From: Aeromonas rivipollensis
Lineage (GTDB): Bacteria; Pseudomonadota; Gammaproteobacteria; Enterobacterales; Aeromonadaceae
Assembly (NCBI RefSeq): GCF_010974825.1
Contig: NZ_JAAILA010000011.1
Location: 1 to 64,000 of the forward strand
Direction: 5' to 3'
Length of the DNA: 64,000 bases
Shown: positions 15,526 to 24,049 of the stretch, piece after piece
How the letters are laid out: every line of letters begins with the position of its first letter
Numbering within the stretch: position 1 is the stretch's first letter
The notes under the pieces: model-generated
Told to the model about the DNA's origin: nothing
Database searches by the model: none
Seen by the model: only the letters and a program-made list of their open reading frames with translations
Program-made: the position numbers and the translations under genes

Positions 15526-16820
15526 AGGCTCTTCCCTGGCAAAAGGGAGAGCGTATCAAAGGTTTTTAAATCAATGCGTTAAGGATGATTCCGGTGAATG
15601 TGAACAGTGATTCCGGGATGTTGAACACTGTTTCCGGAAAGGAGGGGCGAAGTGTTCAGGTTGAACCGGAATGAGCGTTCACATTGGTCCGGAAATGGTG
15701 TTCACGTTGAATCGGAATTGGTGTTCATGATCGGCCGGAATATGCACTGCCAACGGCAACGATACAATGCCATCACCTTCTCGGCTGGCCATCGCTCACG
15801 CGGAAGATTGGTCATCCATATACAGAACCGTTTTTCCTCTGCAAACCAACGTCTTATGAGTCGATATTTATACTTTCCCGAACTCACATCCAGATCCAGA
15901 ACCTCGGCTCTGCAGCTTCTCCGATCGATATCCTTGAGCTTTTTTCCGAGTAACTTGGGCATTTCCCTGCCGTCCTGTCGGTAAGCTGCCTGTACTTTGG
16001 GATTGAGATTTTGACTCCCTCTGACCAGATAGCTTCCTTTGGCTTTGGTCACATCAGCAAAGTACTCGCGGCTGATGTAACCGGCATCCGCCAATAACAG
16101 TTTGTTATTTAACGAATTTGCGGCCGGAAGATGCTTGCGCTCCGATTCGGTATCCGCCGTGATACTCATCGATATCGGCGACTGGTCCAGCAAGGACATG
16201 GTCATATGACACTCTACCGCAGCGGGGCTGTGCTTATTGAATCGGCCCGGGAAATGTTCTGCCAATTGCGGATGTAACGCGAATGACGACCCGTCCTGCA
16301 GCAGTACCTGCTCAAAGCCTGCCAGTCCGTGGGCGTCCGGTAGACACTCCTTGAGGCGTAAGGCGATGGCTCGTTCAACCAGTGCGCGCATGAACAAGGG
16401 AAAACCCTGCTTGCGTAACTGGTTGTGAAAGGGTTTATACGCTATTTGGTCAGTATCATGGAGCTGCAACGCATTGAAATGGCGATGCAAACCAGCAATA
16501 CCATCCACCTTGTCGCAACCAAGCCCTGAGAGCAGAGCCGGGAGTAGTCTCGCAGGCTGGATATCCCGGAGTCGCTGACAAAAACCGGTAAATTTACCGA
16601 TCCGGTTGAGTTCAGAAGAGCTATGAAGTTGCTTGAGGTACTGGGTTGCATTTATAATAGTCATGGCTTCGGGCGTGTCGGTTTTTTTTTGCGATTAAAT
16701 CAGATCACAAACGAAGCCTTTTTTCTATCTATTTCAATTGGTTGTAGCTAAAGATCCTGTACATGACAGGTCACTGCAGCGGCCAAACTGTTGCCACATC
16801 TCAGTTCAGGAGGAAACGCA

Positions 16821-17192
16821 ATGACTCAGGAAAGGATCCAGACCCGCTACCCACTCGGCGGCCCCTTCGCCACCCAGGCTGAGCTGGAGCAGGCCATCAC
16901 CCAGGCCATAACGACCCACAGACAAGATTTCTTCCCTCTGCTGGAACGGCTGGTGGACGTGGGGGACACCCGGGTCAACCTCAGTCAGGAGAACCCGCTG
17001 CGGGTGCTCAGCATCGAACTCGCTGACGGCCGTGAAGGAGTGGCCCATATCAACTACGAGTCCAACTTCGCCGAGAGCTGCCTGATTATCAACGAATACG
17101 ACCAGCACCAGACCAGCCTGGCCTTTCGCCTCGACGGGGATGCACTTATCTTCGACGTCGAACTGCCGATCGCGTGGAATTTCAATAACTGA
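16821..17192 (+). CDS. unknown small acidic protein carried between the IS4-family copies
   Basis: A 123-residue soluble, acidic protein with no motif I recognise. The ATG at 16821 is preceded by a strong aggagg site, so I use it rather than the earlier in-frame start. Its GC-rich codon use is like the core genome and unlike the surrounding AT-rich island, suggesting that the composite transposon picked it up from an Aeromonas-like chromosome. It is the only gene between the two IS copies. Repeated Glu/Asp-Leu strands in the second half (LRVLSIELADGREGVAHINY, LAFRLDGDALIFDVELPIAW) suggest a beta-rich fold. Confidence 0.6.
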   Translation: MTQERIQTRYPLGGPFATQAELEQAITQAITTHRQDFFPLLERLVDVGDTRVNLSQENPLRVLSIELADGREGVAHINYESNFAESCLIINEYDQHQTSLAFRLDGDALIFDVELPIAWNFNN

Positions 17193-17254
17193 AGATTCAG
17201 CGGTGTAATGCCGCCTGGTTGCTACACCCGGTCAGCCAGCTCCCCTCACCCTAA

Positions 17255-17275
17255 CCCTCTCCCAAAGGGAGAGGG
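17255..17275. repeat. palindromic REP-like unit
   Basis: Perfect 9-bp inverted repeat ccctctccc-aaa-gggagaggg preceded by cccctcaccctaa. Such CCCTCACCCTAACCCTCTCCC palindromes are dispersed in many gamma-proteobacterial genomes. The rest of 17193-17407 shows nothing else. Confidence 0.5.
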
Positions 17276-17407
17276 GATCAGCCCGTGCCAACCTCCAGCC
17301 GTGGTAGTCACTCCATACTCTGCTGTTATTTCAGGCGCCTGTAATCTTCCCCATATGGCTGTCATCTGAATAGCAATATCCAGCATATAGCCACCATAAC
17401 CCTCACT

Positions 17408-18791
17408 CATGTACAGGATCTTTAGCGGCAACCAATTGAAATAGATATAAAAAAGGCTTCGTTTGTGATCTGATTTTATCGCCAAACAAAATCAACACGC
17501 GCGAAGCCTATGACTATTATCAACGCTAATTACTATCTGGAGCAACTCTTGGCTCCCGCCGCACTCGAGCGCATTGCTCGGCTCTGCAAGTTTTGTCTGC
17601 GTCAGCGTGCCATTACCCCAGCCATGCTCGTACCTGCACTGCTGCGGGCCATGGGAGGCGACCAGGTCAATGACATTGCCGGTTTACACCGCCATTTCAA
17701 TGCCTTGCAACTGGTAAACACCCATCAGGTTTCTTACAAACCGTTTCACAATCAGCTGCGCAAAGAGAGCTTTGCCCTGTTTATGAAAGCCCTGGTCGAG
17801 CGGGCCATCGCCTTGCGTATCGACCATCAACTCAAAGCAGCCTCCCTCGGCGCGTTCAAGCAGGTGTTACTGCACGATGGCACCTCCTTTGCGGTGCATC
17901 GGCGCCTTGCTGCTGATTTTCCCGGCCGGTTCAAGACCATCAGTCCGGCAGCTATCGAGTGCCATATGACCATGTCACTGTCGGAGCAGAGCCCGTTGTG
18001 CATGAGTGTGTCTGCCGATACCGCAGGGGAACGGCAATTTCTGCCTGAAGCCCACACGCTGACCAACTGCCTGCTGCTGGCTGACGCAGGTTACATTGAC
18101 AGGGCTTGGTTTGAGCAGGTGAACGACGCTGGCGGATTTTATCTGGTGCGCGGCACGAAAAGCCTGAACCCCAAGATAATCCAAGCCTGGCGCGGTGATG
18201 GACGGGAAGTACCCAAGCTGGCGGGACTATCTCTGAGAGAGGCCGGACGGCGACGCTGTCGGGCCGAGGTACTGGATATGGTGGTGAAGTCCGGCCAGGT
18301 CGAGTACCGGTTGATCCGGCGCTGGTTTGCTGAGGAAAAGCGGTTCTGTCTGTGGATGACGAACCTACCGCGAGCAGCATGGTCAGCAGAGCAGGTGATG
18401 AGCCTGTATCGCTGCCGTTGGCAGGTGGAGTTGTTATTTAAAGAGTGGAAATCGCACAACCGGCTCAAGGGGTTTGTGACGGGCGAGAAAGCGATTGCCG
18501 AGGGGTTGGTGTGGACGAGCCTGCTGTCGCTGGTGATGAAGAGACGGGTCGCGCAGAGTGTGATGAGTGGGGCGCTATCGATGCTGAAAGCGTCGAAGAA
18601 CAGTGCGACGTGGTGGCTACCGCTATTGGAAGCAGTGGCCCATAGGGCGCTGACAGAAATAAGGGAAAGATTGGAATGGGCTGCCGATTATTTGGCCAAG
18701 AACGCCTGCCGAACCAAGCAGAGAAAGTCGATACAGAACAGGACCTTGGAAGGCGTTTTAAATGGACTCGCCGCTTAAGGTCCTGTACATG
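17408..18791 (+). mobile_element. right IS4-family copy, intact
   Basis: About 1384 bp, bounded by catgtacaggatctttagcgg and its imperfect inverted partner. One intact transposase gene fills it. Its inner end has no direct repeat partner, consistent with being one arm of the composite unit. Confidence 0.8.
17510..18778 (+). CDS. IS4-family transposase (intact)
   Basis: A 422-residue DDE transposase with the IS4 signature Y-(2)-R-(3)-E-(6)-K visible as YRCRWQVELLFKEWK near residues 303-317. Earlier catalytic blocks are LLHDGTSFAV and LLLADAGYID. It is related to the broken transposase at 12772-16664 and faces the opposite way. Intact, so it could mobilise the whole composite unit because the outer ends match. 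Confidence 0.93.
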   Translation: MTIINANYYLEQLLAPAALERIARLCKFCLRQRAITPAMLVPALLRAMGGDQVNDIAGLHRHFNALQLVNTHQVSYKPFHNQLRKESFALFMKALVERAIALRIDHQLKAASLGAFKQVLLHDGTSFAVHRRLAADFPGRFKTISPAAIECHMTMSLSEQSPLCMSVSADTAGERQFLPEAHTLTNCLLLADAGYIDRAWFEQVNDAGGFYLVRGTKSLNPKIIQAWRGDGREVPKLAGLSLREAGRRRCRAEVLDMVVKSGQVEYRLIRRWFAEEKRFCLWMTNLPRAAWSAEQVMSLYRCRWQVELLFKEWKSHNRLKGFVTGEKAIAEGLVWTSLLSLVMKRRVAQSVMSGALSMLKASKNSATWWLPLLEAVAHRALTEIRERLEWAADYLAKNACRTKQRKSIQNRTLEGVLNGLAA

Positions 18792-18826
18792 TAAAAGACT
18801 TAGGGAAGGTGCGAACAAGTCCCTGA

Positions 18827-19852
<1,026 letters not shown>

Positions 19853-19880
19853 AAACTGGGAATAACGCCTTAAATGGCGA

Positions 19881-20911
19881 CCTGATTACCCATGATTAGC
19901 AGTCAGTTACCACGAACTATACTGATCTTACGTACAGTTATCGAGGTGCGAGATCATGGCCAAAAGCAAAATCCAATTCCAGAAAGGCTACAGCCTGTTT
20001 GAGTTTCTCAAGGACTATGGCACTGAGGCTCAGTGCGAAAATGCGCTGTTCACTTGGCGTTTTCCTAACGGCTTTGTCTGCCCTGAATGTGCCAACAAGA
20101 CCTGTTGTCGCCTGAGAAGGCGGCCACGTGTGTGGCAATGCAATCACTGCCGTCACCAGATGTCATTGACTGGAAATACGATTTTCGCAAACACCAAGCT
20201 CCCACTGACCAAGTGGTTTCTGGCAATGCACCTGTTGTCACAAACCAAAACAGGCTTGTCAGCGATGGAGCTAAAGCGCCAGTTGGGCGTCAAATATGAC
20301 ACCGCCTGGATGCTCAAGCACAAGCTGCTGCAAGCCATGAAAGAGTCCGATGACAAGCAGCCCATCAGCGGCATCATTCAGCTCGATGATGTCTACTGGG
20401 GTGGCGAGCGCCGTGGTGGCAAACGGGGTCGGGGCGCGGCAGGCAAGACGCCGTTTGTGGCAGCAGTGGCCCTGAACAAGGAAGGACATCCAATCAAGAT
20501 GCGGATGACGGTGGTCGATGGTTTCAAAACCAAGTCCGTTGCTGATTGGGCAAAACGGCATATTGCCAGTGGTAGCGCGGTGATATCCGATGGATTGGCC
20601 TGTTTCAAAGCGGTCAAGGAGGCCAATTGTGAGCACCTGGGTGTTGTCACCGGGGGCAACCTGGACTGGCTGGATCATCCGGCATTCAACTGGGTAAACA
20701 CGATGATAGGAAATGTGAAAAACTCGCTGCGGGGCAGTTGCCATACGCTCGGAGCGAAGCATTTACCAAGGCATCTTGCGGAATACTGCTTCCGGTTTAA
20801 TCATCGTTTTGACCTCAAGAGCATGTTGGTTGAATTGGGGCATGCAGTCGTGGCAAGCCCTCCGATGCCATATCGGCTCTTGAAGCTGGCTGAGGGTCAT
20901 GGGTAATCAGG
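19881..20911 (+). mobile_element. IS1595-family insertion sequence inside IS5
   Basis: Element of 1031 bp with perfect 15-bp inverted ends cctgattacccatga / tcatgggtaatcagg and an 8-bp duplication aatggcga at 19873-19880 and 20912-20919, as expected for IS1595. It lies between the IS5 transposase stop and the right IS5 end. Confidence 0.92.
19956..20906 (+). CDS. IS1595-family transposase
   Basis: A 316-residue transposase. The N-terminal zinc ribbon is visible as CPECANKTCC and CNHCRHQMSL, and the catalytic domain contains IQLDDVYWGGERRGGKRGRG, the family's hallmark region, then ISDGLACFKAV and the C-terminal HLAEYCFRFNHRF. Full length and intact. Confidence 0.94.
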   Translation: MAKSKIQFQKGYSLFEFLKDYGTEAQCENALFTWRFPNGFVCPECANKTCCRLRRRPRVWQCNHCRHQMSLTGNTIFANTKLPLTKWFLAMHLLSQTKTGLSAMELKRQLGVKYDTAWMLKHKLLQAMKESDDKQPISGIIQLDDVYWGGERRGGKRGRGAAGKTPFVAAVALNKEGHPIKMRMTVVDGFKTKSVADWAKRHIASGSAVISDGLACFKAVKEANCEHLGVVTGGNLDWLDHPAFNWVNTMIGNVKNSLRGSCHTLGAKHLPRHLAEYCFRFNHRFDLKSMLVELGHAVVASPPMPYRLLKLAEGHG

Positions 20912-21307
20912 AATGGCGAAGAAACGGTCTAAATAGGCTGATTCAAGGCATTTACGGGAGAAAAAACGGCTCAAACATGAAGAAATGAAATGACTGAGTC
21001 AGCCGAGAAGAATTTCCCCGCTTATTCGCACCTTCCTTAGACGCAGAGCGTACCGATTTGGATGCGCGATTACGCGAAGCCATTGATAGTTGGGATCCAC
21101 GTTGCCCCAGGCGCTGGCTAGCTAAATATGGCGGTTGGCGAGTTGAAAAACGATCACTCCTCACACAGCGATATTGTGCGATACGCGACGAAGCCCAAGC
21201 CTTGCTGACAAGTAGTTAGCCAGGAAGTTTATTGTGATTACCTGAACAAATTGCTCCATGGGTAGTCCAATGTGCCTACCCATCACCCAGCGTAATGACG
21301 GAATTAC

Positions 21308-22028
21308 ATGTCTATCAATCCGAATCCACCTTTGCCGCGTTACTTGCAAGTAAGCACATTGGCTGCACGAACAGCCGCGAGCAATCAGCGCCCGTGAAGC
21401 CGCAGACGTGTTTGGCGTCTCGCCTTGGTCCATAGAGCGAGATTTTGCCAGGGTTCGAGCGTTGTCCGGGATCGTTGTGTTCGATGAGCAACGAGTACCC
21501 AGCAAGGGTGGGCAGCAGTATCTACTGCGGGTGCTGCAGGTAGACCGGAAACAGCAGATCTATTGGTTAGGGAAGGCTGCTGACGGTGGCGTACCCAAGG
21601 CGTTGTTCGAGCTGGTGGATTTACAGCATAAATAAGGTGAACTGGCGCAGGCCAGAGCCAGTTATGCCAAGGCCGCCCAACAAGGACACATTCTCGCCCA
21701 GTACACCTACGGTGAAATGCTGCGTCTGGGACAAGGGGGAAAAGAGGATTACGCGCTTGCTCTCAAGCAGTATCGCCTAGCGGCCCAGCAGGGCGACCGC
21801 CAAGCCCAATACCGAATGGGGACATTGCGTGAGGAAGGCTTGGGGGCACCTCGTAACCGGGTGCATGCTTATGCTTGGCTGTCACTGGCGGCGACAGAAG
21901 GAATGCCTGAGGCTGTACGGGCCCGTGATGAACTCGAGGCCGCGATGACCAAGCCGGAAGTCAAACAAGCGCAGAAACTCTCTGAGCACTGGTTTGGCAA
22001 GATGTCATCAACGGCTAAGAAAAGCTAA
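21308..22028 (+). pseudogene. Sel1-repeat protein gene with a stop and a probable frameshift
   Basis: The C-terminal half carries two Sel1-type repeats (ARASYAKAAQQGHILAQYTY and ALALKQYRLAAQQGDRQAQY), the alpha/alpha repeats of protein-interaction scaffolds. The N-terminal half contains a possible helix-turn-helix (ISAREAADVFGVSPWSIERD). A TAA at 21633-21635 cuts the frame immediately before the repeats, and the likely true start (ATG at 21308, MSINPNPPLPRYLQ) is in another frame that must shift near 21380. Both defects suggest a decayed gene unless readthrough occurs. It converges on the integrase gene. Confidence 0.65.
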
Positions 22029-22040
22029 AAAAAAGAACAT

Positions 22041-22074
22041 AGAAGGAAGCGGCCTTGGTGGGCCGCTTCCTTCT
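22041..22074. terminator. bidirectional terminator between Sel1 gene and integrase
   Basis: Perfect 14-bp stem (agaaggaagcggcc / ggccgcttccttct) with a 6-base loop, preceded by an A-rich tract and followed by ttatt. It separates the convergent genes. Confidence 0.8.
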
Positions 22075-23282
22075 TATTCAGTTGGTGAATTACCGGATAC
22101 AAACTCAGCCCACGCATCCATCATTGGACGCCGCTGATCCAGCAAGTCCGTGCGGTGGTAGGCGGCTTCTACCTTGTTCTGCACTGTGTGAGCTAATGCT
22201 CGTTCAGCGAGATCCCGCGCATAGCCCTGCTCGCTGCACCAGTCTCGAAAGCTAGAACGAAAGCCATGAGCAGTGGCCATTCGGCCAGGTGTGCAACTCC
22301 CTGCTTTGGCTCTTCTCAGAAACATCGTCAACACTGTGTCTGAGAGCGGTACTTGGTCTCTGGGGGATGGGAATACCAACTCGTCATGTAATCCCCTTAA
22401 CCCTTTCAGGATTTCGACGGCACGAAGAGATAACGGAACACGATGTTGTTGTTTGGCTTTCATACGCTCGGCAGGCAAAGTCCAGACCCTTGCCTCCAAA
22501 TCGACTTCTGACCACTTCATGGCTCTGACTTCACCTGAACGGCAAGCAGCCAGGATCAAGAACTCCAGCATGGAGCGGGTTACATCGTACTGTTGCGTTG
22601 TTCTCAGATGTTTTTGCACAAATGCAGGGATATCACGCCAAGGCATTGCAGGCTGGTGTTCTACACGCACAGATTTGCTGGGTTGAGCCGGTAATAGGTG
22701 GCTTACCACATCCACTGGGTTTGCAGAGGTATAGCCATGGGCCCATGCCCAAGCCATGACTGCGTGTAGCCTCTGTTTAACACGGCTTGCCGTTTCCGGG
22801 ATCGTCAGCCATATCGGTTGCAAAACGGAAGCGATATGAGCTGGGGTGATGGTATCAATGGAGATAGTGCCAATTGCAGGAAAGGCATACTGTTCCAATG
22901 TGGTGATCCATTGCTTGCCGTGTTTTGGGTTCTTCCAACCAGGTAACAAGCTTTCGTAGACGAGTCTGGCGGATGCTTCCAACGTCGGGATCTTCGGCTT
23001 GTTCTGCTCCTGCAGCCGGATCTCTAGTGGGTCCAGATTATTCGCCAGCTGTTCCCGCATTGCCTGGGCGTCTCGAGCAGCGTCAGCGATAGAGATCTCG
23101 GGGTAAGTCCCGAGGCCAGCGTTACGTCGTTTCTTCGTCAGTGGGCTGACATAGCGGAACACCCACTTTCCTCTGCCCTTGATGGTAGAGGGGTGTAGCG
23201 TCAACCCGGTGACGCCACCATGAGCAAGGGGCTTATCTTCAGGCTTGATGTTGCGGGCTTTGGTATCGGTGAGGATTGCCAT
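22074..23282 (-). CDS. int: tyrosine integrase, P4-like with arm-binding domain
   Basis: A 402-residue site-specific recombinase. Residues 1-90 form the DUF4102-type arm-binding domain (MAILTDTKARNIKPEDKPL), a core-binding SAM-like domain follows, and the catalytic domain shows ACRSGEVRAMKW (Arg), HGFRSSFRDW (His-x-x-Arg), and ALAHTVQNKVEAAYHRTD with the final His and the nucleophilic Tyr. I use ATG 23282 with aggaggttacct just upstream rather than the longer frame. It is transcribed inward from what looks like the right end of the island. The AlpA gene at 9071 is the probable directionality partner. Confidence 0.92.
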   Translation of the reverse strand: MAILTDTKARNIKPEDKPLAHGGVTGLTLHPSTIKGRGKWVFRYVSPLTKKRRNAGLGTYPEISIADAARDAQAMREQLANNLDPLEIRLQEQNKPKIPTLEASARLVYESLLPGWKNPKHGKQWITTLEQYAFPAIGTISIDTITPAHIASVLQPIWLTIPETASRVKQRLHAVMAWAWAHGYTSANPVDVVSHLLPAQPSKSVRVEHQPAMPWRDIPAFVQKHLRTTQQYDVTRSMLEFLILAACRSGEVRAMKWSEVDLEARVWTLPAERMKAKQQHRVPLSLRAVEILKGLRGLHDELVFPSPRDQVPLSDTVLTMFLRRAKAGSCTPGRMATAHGFRSSFRDWCSEQGYARDLAERALAHTVQNKVEAAYHRTDLLDQRRPMMDAWAEFVSGNSPTE

Positions 23283-23333
23283 CAGGTAACCTCCTTGAGA
23301 ATTGAATATGCCACTCAGTATGCCACCAAGCAT

Positions 23334-23466
23334 GCGCAGTGGTAATATGTGATTGGGATGGATTGGACTGTGTTTGTTTCTAATATACTGATAGTAAATG
23401 GCTTGCTGGATTGGTGTGGAGTTGATTGGACTTAATTACGGCGGGCACCTCCTCCGCCATCTATAC
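23334..23466. other. probable integrase attachment/arm region
   Basis: Non-coding stretch upstream of int. Four copies of GATTGG start at 23351, 23361, 23409 and 23424, two of them as the full 9-mer GATTGGACT, and are candidates for integrase arm-binding sites. The segment cggcgggcacctcctccgcca (23439-23459) just before the terminator may contain the core or the 3' end of the target gene; no full tRNA could be folded, and no second copy was found in the window. Confidence 0.4.
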
Positions 23467-23501
23467 GGCCCATCTCAATCATTGATTGAGATGGGCCTTT
23501 T
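23467..23501 (+). terminator. strong hairpin terminator at the island edge
   Basis: Perfect 13-bp stem ggcccatctcaat / attgagatgggcc with a 5-base loop followed by tttt. It reads rightward, with no gene in that direction now present upstream, so it probably served the host gene used as target. Confidence 0.7.
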
Positions 23502-23516
23502 CGTATTCGCGTGCCA

Positions 23517-23933
23517 CTAGCCCAGCGCCATGGCGCGCTCATCCTGGTCTTCGAAGGTGCGACGTATGGTGCCAAGCACGCAGGGCATGATCATCGCGCC
23601 CCCCAGGGCCAGCAGCACCCGCGCGCCTATGAGCATGGCGGGCGTCGGCGCAAAGGCGGCAAGCAGGGAAGAGACCCCGAAGATGACCAGCCCGGTGAGC
23701 AGCAGACGCCGGTTGCCGATGCGGTCCGCCAGTGTGCCCATGGGCACCAGCAGCCCCGCCATCAGCAACGGATAGATGTCGATGATCCACAGTACCTCGG
23801 TCGCGGATGCGCCCAGGGCCTGGGTCAGGGAAGGCACGGCTATGTGCAATATGGTCATGTCGATGACCACCGGCAGGAAGGCCAGCATGACGGCCAGCAG
23901 CACCAGCCAGCGGCGTTGGGTGTCAGAGAACAT
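23517..23933 (-). pseudogene. truncated DHA2-type MFS drug efflux pump (SmvA/EmrB-like)
   Basis: The frame starts at ATG 23933 after a strong ggaggag site (MFSDTQRRWLVLLAVMLAFL) and encodes four or five membrane helices with the antiporter loop motif GTLADRIGNRRLLL, then stops after DERAMALG. Complete pumps of this 14-helix group have about 480-500 residues and continue with further helices, so only the first 138 remain. The break is 16 bases from the terminator at the island edge. The longer open frame reaching 24773 is a shadow of the pump gene upstream. It was probably the last gene of the RND operon. Confidence 0.8.
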
Positions 23934-24049
23934 GGATTGACTCCTCCGTAATGATGAATGAACGGGGCTGGCTGCGCTGACCTCAACCCCCGCTGTCTGG
24001 CTGCCCTCGTTCAGGCCGCAGGGCAGGAAGGTGGGCTGCAACACTGGCA

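Larger units (their letters stand above)
13134..15746 (-). mobile_element. IS21-family insertion sequence
   Basis: Element of 2613 bp with istA and istB. Its ends begin tgcgtattccgg and, on the other strand, tgcatattccgg, with further copies of the attccgg...gtgaacacc block behind them as IS21 transposase sites. The 5-bp duplication ctgcc flanks it at 13129-13133 and 15747-15751. It sits inside an IS4-family transposase gene. Confidence 0.88.
12772..16664 (-). pseudogene. IS4-family transposase split by IS21
   Basis: The N-terminal part is encoded at 15747-16664 and the C-terminal part at 12772-13133, both on the minus strand. Removing the IS21 element and one copy of its 5-bp duplication rejoins them as YRCRWQ-IELLFKEL in one frame. 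The break lies inside the Y-(2)-R-(3)-E-(6)-K signature that contains the last catalytic glutamate, so the enzyme is inactive. Compared with the intact copy at 17510-18778 the restored protein would be of similar length and share most conserved blocks (AGLHRHFNALQL, KPFHNQLRK, CHMTMSL, RLIRRWFAEEKRFC). Confidence 0.85.
12759..16765 (-). mobile_element. left IS4-family copy, interrupted by IS21
   Basis: Bounded by the imperfect inverted ends catgtacagaacctt and its partner aagatcctgtacatg. Without the IS21 insert it would be about 1.39 kb, the same size as the right copy, to which its transposase is clearly related but not identical. Confidence 0.75.
12759..18791. mobile_element. IS4-family composite transposon-like unit
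   Basis: Two related IS4-family copies in inverted orientation enclose about 640 bp of cargo. The outer ends both read catgtacag inward, and the identical 10-mer taaaagactt lies directly outside each end (12749-12758 and 18792-18801). Neither copy alone is flanked by a repeat, so the pair appears to have moved as one unit, giving a 10-bp target duplication as IS4-type transposases do. The left copy was later broken by IS21. Confidence 0.75.

Noticed and set aside
23439..23459. Possible 3' end of a tRNA-Ser or tmRNA at the island edge
   Set aside because: It ends in ctccgcca, but no T-loop or matching 5' strand could be found upstream, so no RNA gene is claimed.
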